A DNA stretch of 64,000 nt from Betaproteobacteria bacterium (GCA_016716425.1 JADJWJ010000004.1:62001-126000); one strand, 5' to 3'. Shown: positions 39,255 through 56,336, counted from the first letter of the stretch. The notes: generated from the sequence alone by a model not told the origin. Made by a program: numbers and translations.

Positions 39255-39980
39255 ATGGCCGAACTGAAGACCCCGCGCCTTTCGAAGCGCATGAAGACGG
39301 TCCGCGGCAAGGTGGACCGCAGCAGGTTCTATCCGGTCGACGAGGCGCTGAAGATCGTCAAGGAGACCGCCGTCGCCAAGTTCGACGAATCGGTGGACGT
39401 CGCCGTCAACCTGGGGGTGGACGCCAAGAAATCGGACCAGACGGTCCGCGGCTCGGTCGTGCTGCCTGCCGGCACCGGCAAGAAGGTGCGCGTCGCGGTG
39501 TTCGCGCAGGGCGACAAGGCCAAGGCTGCGGAAGAGGCCGGCGCCGACATCGTCGGCTTCGAGGACCTCGCCGCGCGGATCAAGGAAGGCTTCATGGACT
39601 TCGACGTGGTGATCGCGTCGCCGGACGCGATGCGCGTCGTCGGCCAGCTGGGCCAGATCCTGGGCCCCCGCGGCCTGATGCCGAATCCGAAGGTCGGCAC
39701 GGTGTCGCCGGACGTCGTGCAGGCGGTGAAGAACGCCAAGGCCGGCCAGGTCCAGTACCGGACCGACAAGGCCGGCATCATCCAGTGCACGATCGGCCGC
39801 GCTTCGTTCACGCCGGAGCAGCTGAAGAGCAACCTCACCGCGTTGATCGAAGCGCTGAACAAGGCGAAGCCCGCCGGCGTGAAGGGCGTGTACCTGAAGA
39901 AGATCAGCCTGTCGTCGACGATGGGCGCGGGCGTGCGCGTCGACCAGTCGTCGCTCGCGACGGCGCCGGCGGCACAGTAG
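39255..39980 (+). CDS. rplA: 50S ribosomal protein L1
   Basis: L1 forms the mobile L1 stalk and in many bacteria represses its own operon by binding the mRNA. The 241-residue product shows the two-domain family sequence with LGVDAKKSDQTVRGSVVLPA, LGPRGLMPNPKVGTV and KKISLSSTMGAGVRVD. The ATG at 39255 is used rather than a GTG two codons earlier that overlaps the rplK stop. Confidence 0.98.
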   Translation: MAELKTPRLSKRMKTVRGKVDRSRFYPVDEALKIVKETAVAKFDESVDVAVNLGVDAKKSDQTVRGSVVLPAGTGKKVRVAVFAQGDKAKAAEEAGADIVGFEDLAARIKEGFMDFDVVIASPDAMRVVGQLGQILGPRGLMPNPKVGTVSPDVVQAVKNAKAGQVQYRTDKAGIIQCTIGRASFTPEQLKSNLTALIEALNKAKPAGVKGVYLKKISLSSTMGAGVRVDQSSLATAPAAQ

Positions 39981-40278
39981 ACGGAACGTACGGATTTTGA
40001 GGGAACGCCGGGGCCGCGAGGCGCCGGCGGACCGTCAAAGACCGCCGGGGCCCGGCATGCAGTCGGGCTCAAAACAGGCGGGGCGGGTCGGCGAAGGGTT
40101 CTTCTGATCCCTGATGCCTGATCTCCGATCCCTGACCCGGCGTAGATGGTGCCCCTCGGACAGGACTTTCCTGGACGAATGGTCACCGCAGCAGCACCGC
40201 ACGCGGCAGTCGCGCGGGCGGTGTGAGGGCGACGTCGCTGCAGGTCATCGCCGCGGCGCCGATCAAGGAGAACTGACC
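39981..40278 (+). other. rplA-rplJ spacer, structured leader region
   Basis: About 300 bases without a gene. They contain a GC-rich inverted region (CGCCGGCGG pairing with CCGCCGGGG, 40020-40055) and a TCAGGG-type inverted array (locus 5, 40104-40136). The last 70 bases before rplJ are GC-rich and can fold; in many bacteria an L10 leader here binds the L10-L7/L12 complex. I could not match that consensus by eye, so it is only a candidate. AAGGAG at 40265-40270 is the rplJ ribosome-binding site. Confidence 0.4.
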
Positions 40279-40803
40279 GTGAGTCTCAATCTGCAAGAGA
40301 AGCAAGCGGTAGTCGCGGAGGTCGCGAAGCAGGTCGCGGGCGCTCAGGCCATCGTCATGGCCGAGAACCGCGGCATGGCCGTGGCCGACATGACGAAGCT
40401 GCGCGCGAAGGCACGGGCTTCCGGCGTGTACTTCCGGGTGGTCAAGAACACCCTGGTGCGCCGGGCGGTCGCGGAGACGCCGTTCGCCACGCTGGCCGAC
40501 AAGATGGTCGGCCCGCTGGCGTACGGCATCGGCCCCGATCCGGTTGCCGTGGCGAAGGTCCTGAACGACTTTGCCAAGGGCAACGACAAGTTCGTGATCG
40601 CCGGCGGCGCCATGCCGGGTCAGGTGATGTCCGCCAGGGAGATCGCCGCGCTCGCGTCGCTGCCGTCGCGCGAGGAACTGCTCGCACGGCTCGCCGGCAC
40701 CATGCAGGCGCCGATCGCCAAGCTCGTCCGGACGATGAACGAGGTGCCCGGCAAGTTCGTGCGCACCCTCGCCGCCGTTCGCGACGCCAGGCAGGCCGCG
40801 TGA
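40279..40803 (+). CDS. rplJ: 50S ribosomal protein L10
   Basis: L10 anchors the L7/L12 dimers at the stalk base. The 174-residue protein starts at a GTG (VSLNLQEKQAVVAEVA), forced by the AAGGAG site 8 bases upstream and the family's usual N-terminus. VVKNTLVRRAV is conserved for rRNA contact, and the C-terminal helix that holds L7/L12 is present. It lies 51 bases before rplL. Confidence 0.97.
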   Translation: MSLNLQEKQAVVAEVAKQVAGAQAIVMAENRGMAVADMTKLRAKARASGVYFRVVKNTLVRRAVAETPFATLADKMVGPLAYGIGPDPVAVAKVLNDFAKGNDKFVIAGGAMPGQVMSAREIAALASLPSREELLARLAGTMQAPIAKLVRTMNEVPGKFVRTLAAVRDARQAA

Positions 40804-40854
40804 CGAACCGCATACCGCATCCAATCTTCAACCGTTTCGTTCCAGGAGCACATC

Positions 40855-41235
40855 ATGTCCGCAGTCCAGACTGAAATTCTCGACAAGATCTCGTCGATGA
40901 CCGTCCTCGAGCTCTCCGAGCTCATCAAGGCGATGGAAGAGAAGTTCGGCGTTTCCGCCGCTGCCGCCGTCGCGGTCGCCGGCCCCGCCGCCGCCGCCGC
41001 GCCTGCCGCCGCCGCCGAAGAGAAGACCGAGTTCACCGTCGTCCTCGCGACGGTCGGCGAGAACAAGGTCAACGTCATCAAGGCCGTGCGCGAACTGACG
41101 GGCCTCGGCCTGAAGGAAGCCAAGGACCTCGTCGACGGCGCGCCGAAGCCGGTCAAGGAAGGCGTCAACAAGGCCGATTCCGAGGCTGCCAAGAAGAAGC
41201 TGGAAGAGGCGGGAGCCAAGGTAGAAATCAAGTAG
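40855..41235 (+). CDS. rplL: 50S ribosomal protein L7/L12
   Basis: The acidic stalk protein, present in several copies per ribosome, recruits translation GTPases. The 126-residue product has the N-terminal dimerisation helices (MTVLELSELIKAMEEKFGV), an Ala/Pro-rich hinge (residues 37-58), and the C-terminal domain with KVNVIKAVRELTGLGLKEAK. It is followed by a long, highly structured spacer before rpoB. Confidence 0.98.
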   Translation: MSAVQTEILDKISSMTVLELSELIKAMEEKFGVSAAAAVAVAGPAAAAAPAAAAEEKTEFTVVLATVGENKVNVIKAVRELTGLGLKEAKDLVDGAPKPVKEGVNKADSEAAKKKLEEAGAKVEIK

Positions 41236-41240
41236 TGAAG

Positions 41241-41393
41241 TAGACAAGTCAGATGGGGTCCGAGGGCTGCCGCCCCGGACTCCATGGAAACATCCTGAAC
41301 GCGCTGGTGGCGTAGGGATGCTGTAGATAAGTCAGATGGGGCCCGAAGGCTTCCGCCCGGACCCCATGGAAAAATCTGAACGCGCCGGTGGCG
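41241..41393 (+). repeat. Direct duplication of a 70-base hairpin module after rplL
   Basis: Copy A (41241-41312) and copy B (41324-41393) both start TAGA(C/T)AAGTCAGATGGGG and end GAACGCGC(T/C)GGTGGCG. Each carries a hairpin formed by GGTCCG/CGGACT-type or GGGCCC/GGACCCC-type arms. The changes in the stem are partly compensatory: GGGGTCCG pairs with CGGACTCC in A, GGGGCCCG with CGGACCCC in B. No T run follows. Confidence 0.85.
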
Positions 41394-41412
41394 TTCGAAA
41401 AGCTGAAGTGGG

Positions 41413-41546
41413 GGAAATCGCGGGCGGAGCCCGTCGATTTCCTCTAGTAAGTGATGGAGGGGGGCGGTGGCTTTCGTTGCCGCCCCGCTTCGATCGGTGA
41501 TCGAAGCGAAGGCGACTCGGTGCGTTGCCCGAGTCGCCTTCGCTTC
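41413..41546 (+). promoter_or_regulatory. Hairpin cluster with two alternative stems in the rpoB leader
   Basis: Hairpin 3 (41413-41442) pairs GGAAATCG and CGGGC with GCCCG and CGATTTCC. Hairpin 4 (41486-41508) pairs CGCTTCGATC with GATCGAAGCG over loop GGT. Hairpin 5 has an 18-base-pair perfect stem: GAAGCGAAGGCGACTCGG (41503-41520) with CCGAGTCGCCTTCGCTTC (41529-41546). Hairpins 4 and 5 share bases 41503-41508 and so cannot form together. This may be an attenuator or an RNase processing site between ribosomal-protein and polymerase genes; function is inferred. Confidence 0.65.
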
Positions 41547-41781
41547 GCTTTCCGAGTCGACTGCGGAAGGCAGGGTTGGTCGGGCGTCGCTGCAACGGCG
41601 ACGTTGTCCGCCAGCGGCTGGTAGTGGCCAGCCACCAAGCCTGGAAACGCAAGGTTTCCGGACAGTCGAGGCAGCACCGGACGCGGCGCCCCGCTAGCGG
41701 CGCGCGGCATCCGCGAAGAAGCAGCGCCCGCGCGCGACCGCGCGGCTCACGGCACCAACGGAGACGGGAAGACCCAACGCT

Positions 41782-45873
<4,092 letters not shown>

Positions 45874-45883
45874 CGTCCCGCTC

Positions 45884-45916
45884 CAGGGATCAGAGGACAG
45901 GGATCAGGGATCAGAA
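45884..45916. repeat. TCAGGGATCAG repeat in the rpoB-rpoC spacer (locus 6)
   Basis: CAGGGATCAGAGGACAGGG followed by ATCAGGGATCAGAAAC lies just after the rpoB stop, in one orientation only. The following GGTGCCGAACGGCAGCGACG can fold weakly. RpoC starts 60 bases later. Confidence 0.7.
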
Positions 45917-45976
45917 ACACCAATTCGCGCGTCGGTGCCGAACGGCAGCGACGGCGGAACTCGGAGAGTTCAATCG

Positions 45977-50218
<4,242 letters not shown>

Positions 50219-50242
50219 CGTTTGCCTGCGACGCAATGCATC

Positions 50243-50273
50243 GGGGCCGGCAGGCGACTGCCGGCCCCTTTTT
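50243..50273 (+). terminator. Rho-independent terminator after rpoC
   Basis: An 11-base-pair stem (GGGGCCGGCAG with CTGCCGGCCCC, loop GCGA) is followed by five T residues, 25 bases after the rpoC stop. It closes the secE-rpoC block. Confidence 0.93.
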
Positions 50274-50290
50274 CGTCGGTCGCGCGCCCG

Positions 50291-50417
50291 TCACCCCAAC
50301 CCTCTCCCCGCTTTGCGGGGAGAGGGAGCGCAGTATCGGTCCTCGGCGCCCGGTCGCAGGCGTCCCGCCGAGCAACCCCCTCGCCCCGCGCAGCGGGGAG
50401 AGGGTTGGGGTGAGGGG
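50291..50417. repeat. Inverted pair of family B repeats after rpoC
   Basis: Copy 1 (50291-50326) reads TCACCCCAACCCTCTCCCCG and then CTTTGCGGGGAGAGGG. Copy 2 (about 50386-50417) is inverted, with CGGGGAGAGGGTTGGGGTGA. About 60 bases separate them. The arrangement is the same as in the metG linker, here without coding function. Confidence 0.9.
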
Positions 50418-50435
50418 CAGGCGTCGGCGGCGCCC

Positions 50436-52148
50436 TCAGTGCGGAGGGCTGTCGGCCGCCGCAAGCCCGCGCAGCGTATCGCGCAGCGCGTGGAAGAACT
50501 TCGGCGCGCGCAGCGACTTCAGCGCGAAGCCGCGCTCCTGCGGTGCGCCTTTCGCGCGCAGCATCGCGGCCACCGCGTGGCGGTCGGCCTCGTCCCAGTC
50601 GCGCAAGCCCGGAACCCCGGCCGCCACGGGCGCGACGAACGCGAGTCCGCGCCGCTCCGCCGCCGACCAGCGGGCCAGGTCGTCGATTCCGAGGTCCGCC
50701 GCGACGCGTTCGGCGAGCCGTTTCGCCGCCCGCTCGCGCGACCACACGGGAACGCTTGCCTGCATGCGCGCCGCCAGGGCACCGGCGTGCGGCAGCAGCA
50801 CCTCGTCGAAGTGGTCGCCCGGGTCGAACCCGGGGAGGTCGAAATGGAGGTCGCCGGTCGCCAGCGCCTTCAGCGTCTTCGCGTCGCTGCGGTACTTCCG
50901 ATCCGCGGCCATGCGCTGCGCCTCGCGGGCAGCGAGCCGGCGGGGGGCGGCAAGCGCGGGCCGGAATCCCAGCCGGTAGTAGAACCAGAACGCGCCGCTC
51001 GCGATCGCCTCCGCGTTTCCCGCGCCGAACTGGTACGGATTGACGATGAACCGGCCGCTGCCGTAGAGCGTGTGGAACGCGCGCAGCATCTGCGTCCACA
51101 GGAACGCGGCCTCGCCACCGCGGAACGGGTCGAAGATGTTGATGCCCGTGTTGGCCTGCCGGAAGAGCGGTGTGACGCCGCCGTAGCCGACCGGGACCCC
51201 GTTGCAGAACAGCAGGTAGCCGGTGTTCGTCTCGAGCGTCAGCCGGCGCTCGCGCGCGATGCCGATGACGGCCAGCGCCGCGCCTTCGTCGAGGTCGCAC
51301 CACCAGATCTCGTCGAGGTTCGGATGGGTCATCGCGTTGACCTCGCGGCAGCGCGCCGCCAGCGCCGCCCGCGCGGCCGCCGCGACCTGGCGCGCCCGCG
51401 TGCGCGGCAGGCGTTCGATCGACGGCAGCGGCCGGAGTATGTCCGCCGCGACATCGGCGGCGGGGCGCCGCAGCGACGACCGGTACGCCGGCGCGCCGCC
51501 GGGCAGCGCATTGTGCGTGACCGACCAGCGCGACTCGCCGAGGCGCCACGCGACGGCGACCTCGGCGGCGTCCCATGCCTCCACCACCTGCGCCAGCCGC
51601 GCGGGCGTGGCGGCCGCGGACTCGGTCAGCCACTGCAGGTCGGACTGCGCACCGGACCGGCGGGCGCGCGCGATCCATTCGCGCGTCCCGAAGTCGCCGC
51701 CGGCGAACGCTTCGCCCTCCGCGCCGGCTGCCACTGCGCTCACGACGCCGTCGAGCGACGCCGGATCGTCGACGTTCCGCCAGTCGATCTCCGCTTCGCC
51801 CGGCGCTGCCCGCGCGAGCCAGTGGGCGACGGCGAACGGGTAAGCGTGCCGCGTCGTGGCGCCGGCGATCCCGGAGTCGTCGGCGCGCGCGCGCTCGCCG
51901 CGCGGCAGCTGCCGCACGCGCGGTCCGATCCCGCGCAGCATCCGCGCCGCGCGTCTGCGCACGGACACGCTGCCGGGAAATGCGCGCAGGAACAGGAGGT
52001 CCTCGTGCAGCGCGCACAGCGGCTTCCACGCCGTCAGCCGCAGCACTTCGAGCGCGGCGAGCAGCCGCAGCTTCTCGCGCTCGGCGTCCGCGCCGAACGC
52101 GCCGCGGACGGCGCGCAGGCGCGCGAGCAAGGCGGCGGGCGACGGCAT
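50436..52148 (-). CDS. Uncharacterised protein with GNAT-like C-terminal region
   Basis: A 570-residue protein that I do not recognise. Residues about 280-400 contain a stretch that looks like a GNAT acetyltransferase core (GYLLFCNGVPVGYGGVTPLF, then FDPFRGGEAAFLWTQML and FWFYYRLGFRP), though a canonical acetyl-CoA loop is not obvious. The N-terminal half is Ala/Arg-rich and probably helical. No signal peptide or membrane segment is seen. ATG 52148 (MPSPAALLARLRAV) is chosen; the frame extends upstream but overlaps the neighbouring gene. It ends beside the repeat pair after rpoC and lies 25 bases after a secreted-protein gene on the same strand. Confidence 0.7.
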   Translation of the reverse strand: MPSPAALLARLRAVRGAFGADAEREKLRLLAALEVLRLTAWKPLCALHEDLLFLRAFPGSVSVRRRAARMLRGIGPRVRQLPRGERARADDSGIAGATTRHAYPFAVAHWLARAAPGEAEIDWRNVDDPASLDGVVSAVAAGAEGEAFAGGDFGTREWIARARRSGAQSDLQWLTESAAATPARLAQVVEAWDAAEVAVAWRLGESRWSVTHNALPGGAPAYRSSLRRPAADVAADILRPLPSIERLPRTRARQVAAAARAALAARCREVNAMTHPNLDEIWWCDLDEGAALAVIGIARERRLTLETNTGYLLFCNGVPVGYGGVTPLFRQANTGINIFDPFRGGEAAFLWTQMLRAFHTLYGSGRFIVNPYQFGAGNAEAIASGAFWFYYRLGFRPALAAPRRLAAREAQRMAADRKYRSDAKTLKALATGDLHFDLPGFDPGDHFDEVLLPHAGALAARMQASVPVWSRERAAKRLAERVAADLGIDDLARWSAAERRGLAFVAPVAAGVPGLRDWDEADRHAVAAMLRAKGAPQERGFALKSLRAPKFFHALRDTLRGLAAADSPPH

Positions 52149-52173
52149 CGCGGCGAGCGCAACCGCGCCGGTG

Positions 52174-52968
52174 CTACTCGAGGACGCGCATGCCGCCGAC
52201 GTTGCCGCGGAACCGGCAGCTCTTGTCGCGTCCTTCGTACACGCCGGTGATGCCGCCCCGGTCCGCACGCAGCGACGTAAAGCGTGTCTCGCCGACGCCC
52301 AGGTGCGTGCACTCGTAGATCGAGTCGACCTCGCCGATCTGCCCCTGCTGCGTGTACTTGCCGGTGAACGTGCACGTCGGGAACCGCAGCACGAGGTCGC
52401 CGCCTTCCTGCCGGATCGTGAACGGACCCGGGTCGGTCGTGACGAGGCCGTTGCGCGCGGGGTCCTTGCAGTCGTAGGTGACGTCGCTCGTCGCGCCGAT
52501 GTAGTCGCCGGCGAGGGTCTGTGTGGCGAACGTGAGGCGCCCGACCTGCCTGGTCACGAGGACGCCGTCGACCGAGTAGACGAGCAGCGCGTGCGCGGCA
52601 TCGCCGAAGTCCACGGTCATCCGCCCGACCTGGCGGTAGACGACGAGCCGCGGATCGTACGGCTGCCCCAGCGCCGGTCCGGTCGTTTCGTACAGATCGC
52701 CCGCGTAGGACTTGGCGCCGTTCGCGCCGGTCGACTGGTACGTCAGCGTCGCCGAGTACCAGACCGCCCGCTCGCCCTTGTCGTAGGTGAACAGCGTCAC
52801 GAACAGCGTGTCCGCCTGCTGGCTGACGTTGAGCCCCCAGCCGGGCTCGTCGGGCGCCGCCCACAGATCGCTGTAGTTCGTGACCGGCGTGGTCGCGTAG
52901 GCCCCGGACGCCGTCGCGACGGCGGCGGCGACGAGGAAAGTGCGGATGAGTCGCAGCGTTTGCTTCAT
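52174..52968 (-). CDS. Secreted protein of unknown function
   Basis: A 264-residue protein with a clear signal peptide (MKQTLRLIRTFLVAAAVATA, cleavage likely after AYA). The mature part starts with YSDLWAAPDEPGWGLNVSQQ and TLFVTLFTYDKGERAVWYSA. A similar Trp/Gly/Tyr-rich motif recurs in many secreted proteins of beta- and gammaproteobacteria and probably forms a beta-rich fold. Several paired cysteines (YDCKDP, FPTCTF, YECTH, KSCRF) suggest disulfides. It is probably co-transcribed with the GNAT-like gene and diverges from the efflux genes. Confidence 0.78.
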   Translation of the reverse strand: MKQTLRLIRTFLVAAAVATASGAYATTPVTNYSDLWAAPDEPGWGLNVSQQADTLFVTLFTYDKGERAVWYSATLTYQSTGANGAKSYAGDLYETTGPALGQPYDPRLVVYRQVGRMTVDFGDAAHALLVYSVDGVLVTRQVGRLTFATQTLAGDYIGATSDVTYDCKDPARNGLVTTDPGPFTIRQEGGDLVLRFPTCTFTGKYTQQGQIGEVDSIYECTHLGVGETRFTSLRADRGGITGVYEGRDKSCRFRGNVGGMRVLE

Positions 52969-53133
52969 GGTCAGGGTTCCGTGATGGGCGTTGGCGGATT
53001 CGCGCGCCCGTGCGGGCGCAGTGCAGAGGATGCCCGAGACCCGGCGCGGCGTCGACTGCCGCGCGCCGCGCTTGGCCGCGCGTGGCCGCTGTGGTATCAA
53101 TCGACTCCGTCGCCGGCCCACGATCGCACCCGC

Positions 53134-54099
53134 TTGGACGCATCCGAACCGCGCCTGATCCGTGCCGCTGCGCTGCTCGCGGCGGTCGCGCTCGCGGGCT
53201 GCGCCGAGCGCGGACCGGCCGCCTACCAGGGATACGTCGAGGGCGAGTTCGTCAACGTGGCGGCGCCGATCGCGGGCCGCCTCGACCGGCTCGCCGTTCA
53301 GCGTGGCGACGAAGTTGCGGCCGCTGCGAGCCTCTACGCGCTCGAGGCGGCGAGCGAAGCCGCCGCGCAGCGGCAGGCTGCCGAGCAGGTGAAGGTCGCC
53401 GAGGCACAACTCGCCGACCTGAAGCAGGGCCGCCGCCTGCCGGAGCAGGATGTCACGCGCGCGCTGCTCGCGCAGGCCGAGGCGGAGGCGGGCCGCAGCG
53501 CGACGCAGGTGGCGCGCGACGAGGCGCAGTTCCGGATCGGCGGCATCGCCCGCGCGCAGCTCGACGACAGCCGCGCCGCGAGCGCGGTCGCGACGGCGCG
53601 GGTTGCGCAGCTCGCGAGCGAACTCGCCGTCGCACGACTACCCAGCCGCGACGATCAGGTGAAGGCGCAGGCGGCGCAGGTCGCCGCGGCGCGCGCGGTG
53701 CTCGAGCAGGCGACGTGGCGGCTCGACCAGAAATCGGTGCTCGCCACGCGCGCGGGACGCGTGTACGACACGCTCTACCGCGAAGGCGAGTGGGTGGCGG
53801 CGGGCAGCCCGGTGGTCCGGATGCTGCCGCCGCAGAACGTGAAGGTGCGCTTCTTCGTCCCGCAGGCGGTCGTCGGCGAGTTGAAGGTCGGGCGCGGCGC
53901 GGCGATCCGGTGCGACGGCTGCGGCGCCGACATCGCGGCGACGCTCACCTACGTCTCGGCCGAGGCGGAATTCACGCCGCCGGTCATTTTCAGCAACGAG
54001 ACGAAGAGCAAGCTCGTGTTCATGGTCGAGGCGCGCCCCGCGGTCGCCGACGCGGCGCGGCTCCATCCCGGCCAGCCAGTCAGCGTGCAGCTGAAATGA
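53134..54099 (+). CDS. HlyD-family periplasmic adaptor (lipoprotein)
   Basis: Membrane-fusion protein of an ABC efflux system, 321 residues. The N-terminus ALLAAVALAGCAERG has a lipobox with Cys, so the protein is likely inner-membrane anchored by lipid. The biotinyl-lipoyl half motif (VNVAAPIAGRLDRLAVQRGD) and its partner (ATRAGRVYDTLYREGEWV) flank a long coiled-coil hairpin rich in Ala, Gln and Glu (about residues 70-200). No good ATG fits; TTG 53134 is the most plausible start. It overlaps the ATPase gene by four bases. Confidence 0.85.
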   Translation: MDASEPRLIRAAALLAAVALAGCAERGPAAYQGYVEGEFVNVAAPIAGRLDRLAVQRGDEVAAAASLYALEAASEAAAQRQAAEQVKVAEAQLADLKQGRRLPEQDVTRALLAQAEAEAGRSATQVARDEAQFRIGGIARAQLDDSRAASAVATARVAQLASELAVARLPSRDDQVKAQAAQVAAARAVLEQATWRLDQKSVLATRAGRVYDTLYREGEWVAAGSPVVRMLPPQNVKVRFFVPQAVVGELKVGRGAAIRCDGCGADIAATLTYVSAEAEFTPPVIFSNETKSKLVFMVEARPAVADAARLHPGQPVSVQLK

Positions 54100-55088
54100 G
54101 CGACGGTGCCGCCCGGGACGCCGCGGAAGCGCCCGTGCGCGGCGAGGCCCGCGCCGAGGTCATCGCCGTCCGCGACCTCAACAAGAGCTTCGGCGAGAAG
54201 CACGTCGTGGTCGACCTCTCGCTGACGGTGGACCGCGGCGAGATCTACGGCTTCCTCGGGCCGAACGGCAGCGGCAAGACGACGTCGATCCGGATGATGT
54301 GCGGGCTGCTGACGCCCGACTCGGGCAGCGGCACGTGCCTGGGCTACGACATCCGCCGCGACGCCGCCGCCATCAAGCGCAACGTCGGCTACATGACGCA
54401 GCGCTTCTCGTTCTGGGACGACCTCACGATCCGCGAGAACCTCGACTTCACCGCCCGCATCTACGCGATGGCGGACCGCCGCGCCGCGGTCGACCGCGCG
54501 CTCGAGGACCTGGGACTCTCGGCACGCGCCGGCCAGCTCACAGGCACGCTGTCCGGCGGCTGGAAGCAGCGGCTGGCGCTGGCCGCGTGCATGCTGCACC
54601 GGCCGCGGCTGCTGCTGCTCGACGAGCCCACCGCCGGCGTCGACCCCAACGCGCGGCGCGAGTTCTGGGAGGAACTGCACCGGCTCGCCGCGCAGGGCAT
54701 CTCCGTGCTCGTCAGCACGCACTACATGGACGAGGCCGAGCGTTGCCACAAGCTCGCGTACATCGCGTACGGCCGGCTCCTCGCGCAGGGCACGGTCGCC
54801 GACGTGGTCGCGGCGCAGGGGCTGACCACGTTCGCGGTGCGCGGGCCGGACCTGACGGCGCTGTCGGAGCGCCTGCAGCGCATGCCGGGCGTGCAGCAGA
54901 CCGTCGCGTTCGGCGAAACGATGCACGTGACCGGCGCGGACGCGGCCGAGCTCGCGCGGTCGCTGGGCGAGGCGACCGCGGGCGGCGCGTACACGCTCGA
55001 ACGGATTCCGACCGGGCTCGAAGACGTCTTCATCCACCTGATGCAGGACGCGACCGACAACTGGGGCGGCAAGGCGGGGCACGCATGA
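54096..55088 (+). CDS. ABC transporter ATPase (efflux)
   Basis: A 330-residue ATPase with Walker A GPNGSGKTT near residue 54, Q-loop MTQRFSFWDDLTIREN, signature TLSGGWKQRLALAACM and Walker B LLLLDEPTAGVDPN. A C-terminal extension of about 90 residues follows, as in drug or nodulation-type (YbhF-like) exporters with ABC-2 permeases. It is translationally coupled to both neighbours by ATGA overlaps. The substrate is unknown. Confidence 0.93.
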   Translation: MSDGAARDAAEAPVRGEARAEVIAVRDLNKSFGEKHVVVDLSLTVDRGEIYGFLGPNGSGKTTSIRMMCGLLTPDSGSGTCLGYDIRRDAAAIKRNVGYMTQRFSFWDDLTIRENLDFTARIYAMADRRAAVDRALEDLGLSARAGQLTGTLSGGWKQRLALAACMLHRPRLLLLDEPTAGVDPNARREFWEELHRLAAQGISVLVSTHYMDEAERCHKLAYIAYGRLLAQGTVADVVAAQGLTTFAVRGPDLTALSERLQRMPGVQQTVAFGETMHVTGADAAELARSLGEATAGGAYTLERIPTGLEDVFIHLMQDATDNWGGKAGHA

Positions 55089-56242
55089 CCGTCGTGCCCG
55101 CCGGCCGGTCGTCGTGGTTCTCGTTCCAGCGCTGGTGGGCCATCGTGACCAAGGAGTTCCGCCAACTCCGCCGCGATCGCGTGACGTTCGCGATGATCGT
55201 CGGCATCCCCATCGTCCAGCTGGCGCTGTTCGGATACGCGATCAACACCGACCCCAAGCACATGCCGACCGCGCTGATCGTCGGCGACCGCAGCGAGTTC
55301 ACGCGCAGCTTCGTGCAGGCGCTCGCGACCTCCGACTACTTCCGGATCACCGGCGAGTTGCCGGACGACGAGGCGGGCCGCGCGGCGCTGGCGCAAGGCA
55401 TCGCGCAGTTCGTCGTGACGATCCCGGCCGACTTCACGCGCCGGCTGCTGCGCGGCGAGCGGCCGGCGATCCTGCTGGAGGCCGACGCTTCGGATCCGAC
55501 GGCGACCGGCGCCGCGCTCGCGGCGACGCGCGAGATCGCGGCCGCCGTCGCACGCCGCGACCTCGTCGGGCCGCTGGCGGCGCGCAACGGATCACCGCCG
55601 CCGTTCGACGTCGTCGTCCACCGCCTGTACAACCCGGAGTCGATCACCCAGTACAACATCGTTCCCGGCCTGATGGGCGTGATCCTGACGATGACGCTGG
55701 TGATGATGACCGGCCTCGCGATCACGCGCGAGCGCGAGCGCGGAACGATGGAGAACCTGCTCGCGATGCCGGTCACGCCGCTCGAGGTGATGTCCGGCAA
55801 GATCGTCCCGTACATCGCCATCGGGCTCGTGCAGGCGACGATCATCCTGCTCGCGGCGCGCTACGTGTTCGCGGTGCCGTTCGTCGGCAGCGTCACCGCG
55901 CTGTACGGCGCTGCGCTGCTGTTCATCGCCTGCCAGCTGACCGTCGGCATCACGCTGTCGTCGCTGGCGCAGAACCAGCTGCAGGCGATGCAACTCACCT
56001 TCTTCTACTTCCTGCCGAACATCCTGCTGTCGGGCTTCATGTTCCCGTTCCGCGGCATGCCCGACTGGGCGCAGTGGCTGGGCAGCGTACTGCCGCTGAC
56101 GTACTTCAACCGCATCGTCCGCGGCATCCTGCTCAAGGGCAACGACTGGCCGGACCTGTGGCCGAGCCTGTGGCCGCTCCTGGTGTTCGTGCTCGTCGTG
56201 ATGGGCATCGCCGTGAAGTTCTACCGCAGGACGCTCGACTAG
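55085..56242 (+). CDS. ABC-2 type permease (efflux)
   Basis: A 385-residue permease with one N-terminal helix (FAMIVGIPIVQLALFGYAIN), a large periplasmic domain (about 50-180), and five C-terminal helices. ITRERERGTMENLLAMPVTP is the conserved cytoplasmic elbow of ABC-2 permeases, and FLPNILLSGFMFPFRGMPDW follows. Together with the adaptor and ATPase it should form a tripartite exporter. A repeat-rich spacer of 190 bases separates it from the outer-membrane factor. Confidence 0.93.
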   Translation: MTVVPAGRSSWFSFQRWWAIVTKEFRQLRRDRVTFAMIVGIPIVQLALFGYAINTDPKHMPTALIVGDRSEFTRSFVQALATSDYFRITGELPDDEAGRAALAQGIAQFVVTIPADFTRRLLRGERPAILLEADASDPTATGAALAATREIAAAVARRDLVGPLAARNGSPPPFDVVVHRLYNPESITQYNIVPGLMGVILTMTLVMMTGLAITRERERGTMENLLAMPVTPLEVMSGKIVPYIAIGLVQATIILLAARYVFAVPFVGSVTALYGAALLFIACQLTVGITLSSLAQNQLQAMQLTFFYFLPNILLSGFMFPFRGMPDWAQWLGSVLPLTYFNRIVRGILLKGNDWPDLWPSLWPLLVFVLVVMGIAVKFYRRTLD

Positions 56243-56250
56243 GATGAAAC

Positions 56251-56336
56251 GGCCCCCACGCTCGCTGCGCTCGCTGCCCCCCGGGACGCCCTCGCGCGCG
56301 GGGCGAAGCCCAGGCTCGCAGAGCGCGTCCGCGCGC
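56251..56336. repeat. Low-complexity palindromic spacer element
   Basis: GGCCCCCACGCTCGCTGCGC continues TCGCTGCCCCCCGGGACG. The GCTCGCTGCGCTCGC core and flanking C runs are a recurrent intergenic sequence type in Burkholderiales (recalled; not searched here). It interrupts the efflux operon. Confidence 0.5.

Noticed and set aside
41241..41312. A rho-independent terminator directly after rplL
   Set aside because: The hairpins lack a T run, so they fit an RNA processing or attenuation element better than a simple terminator.
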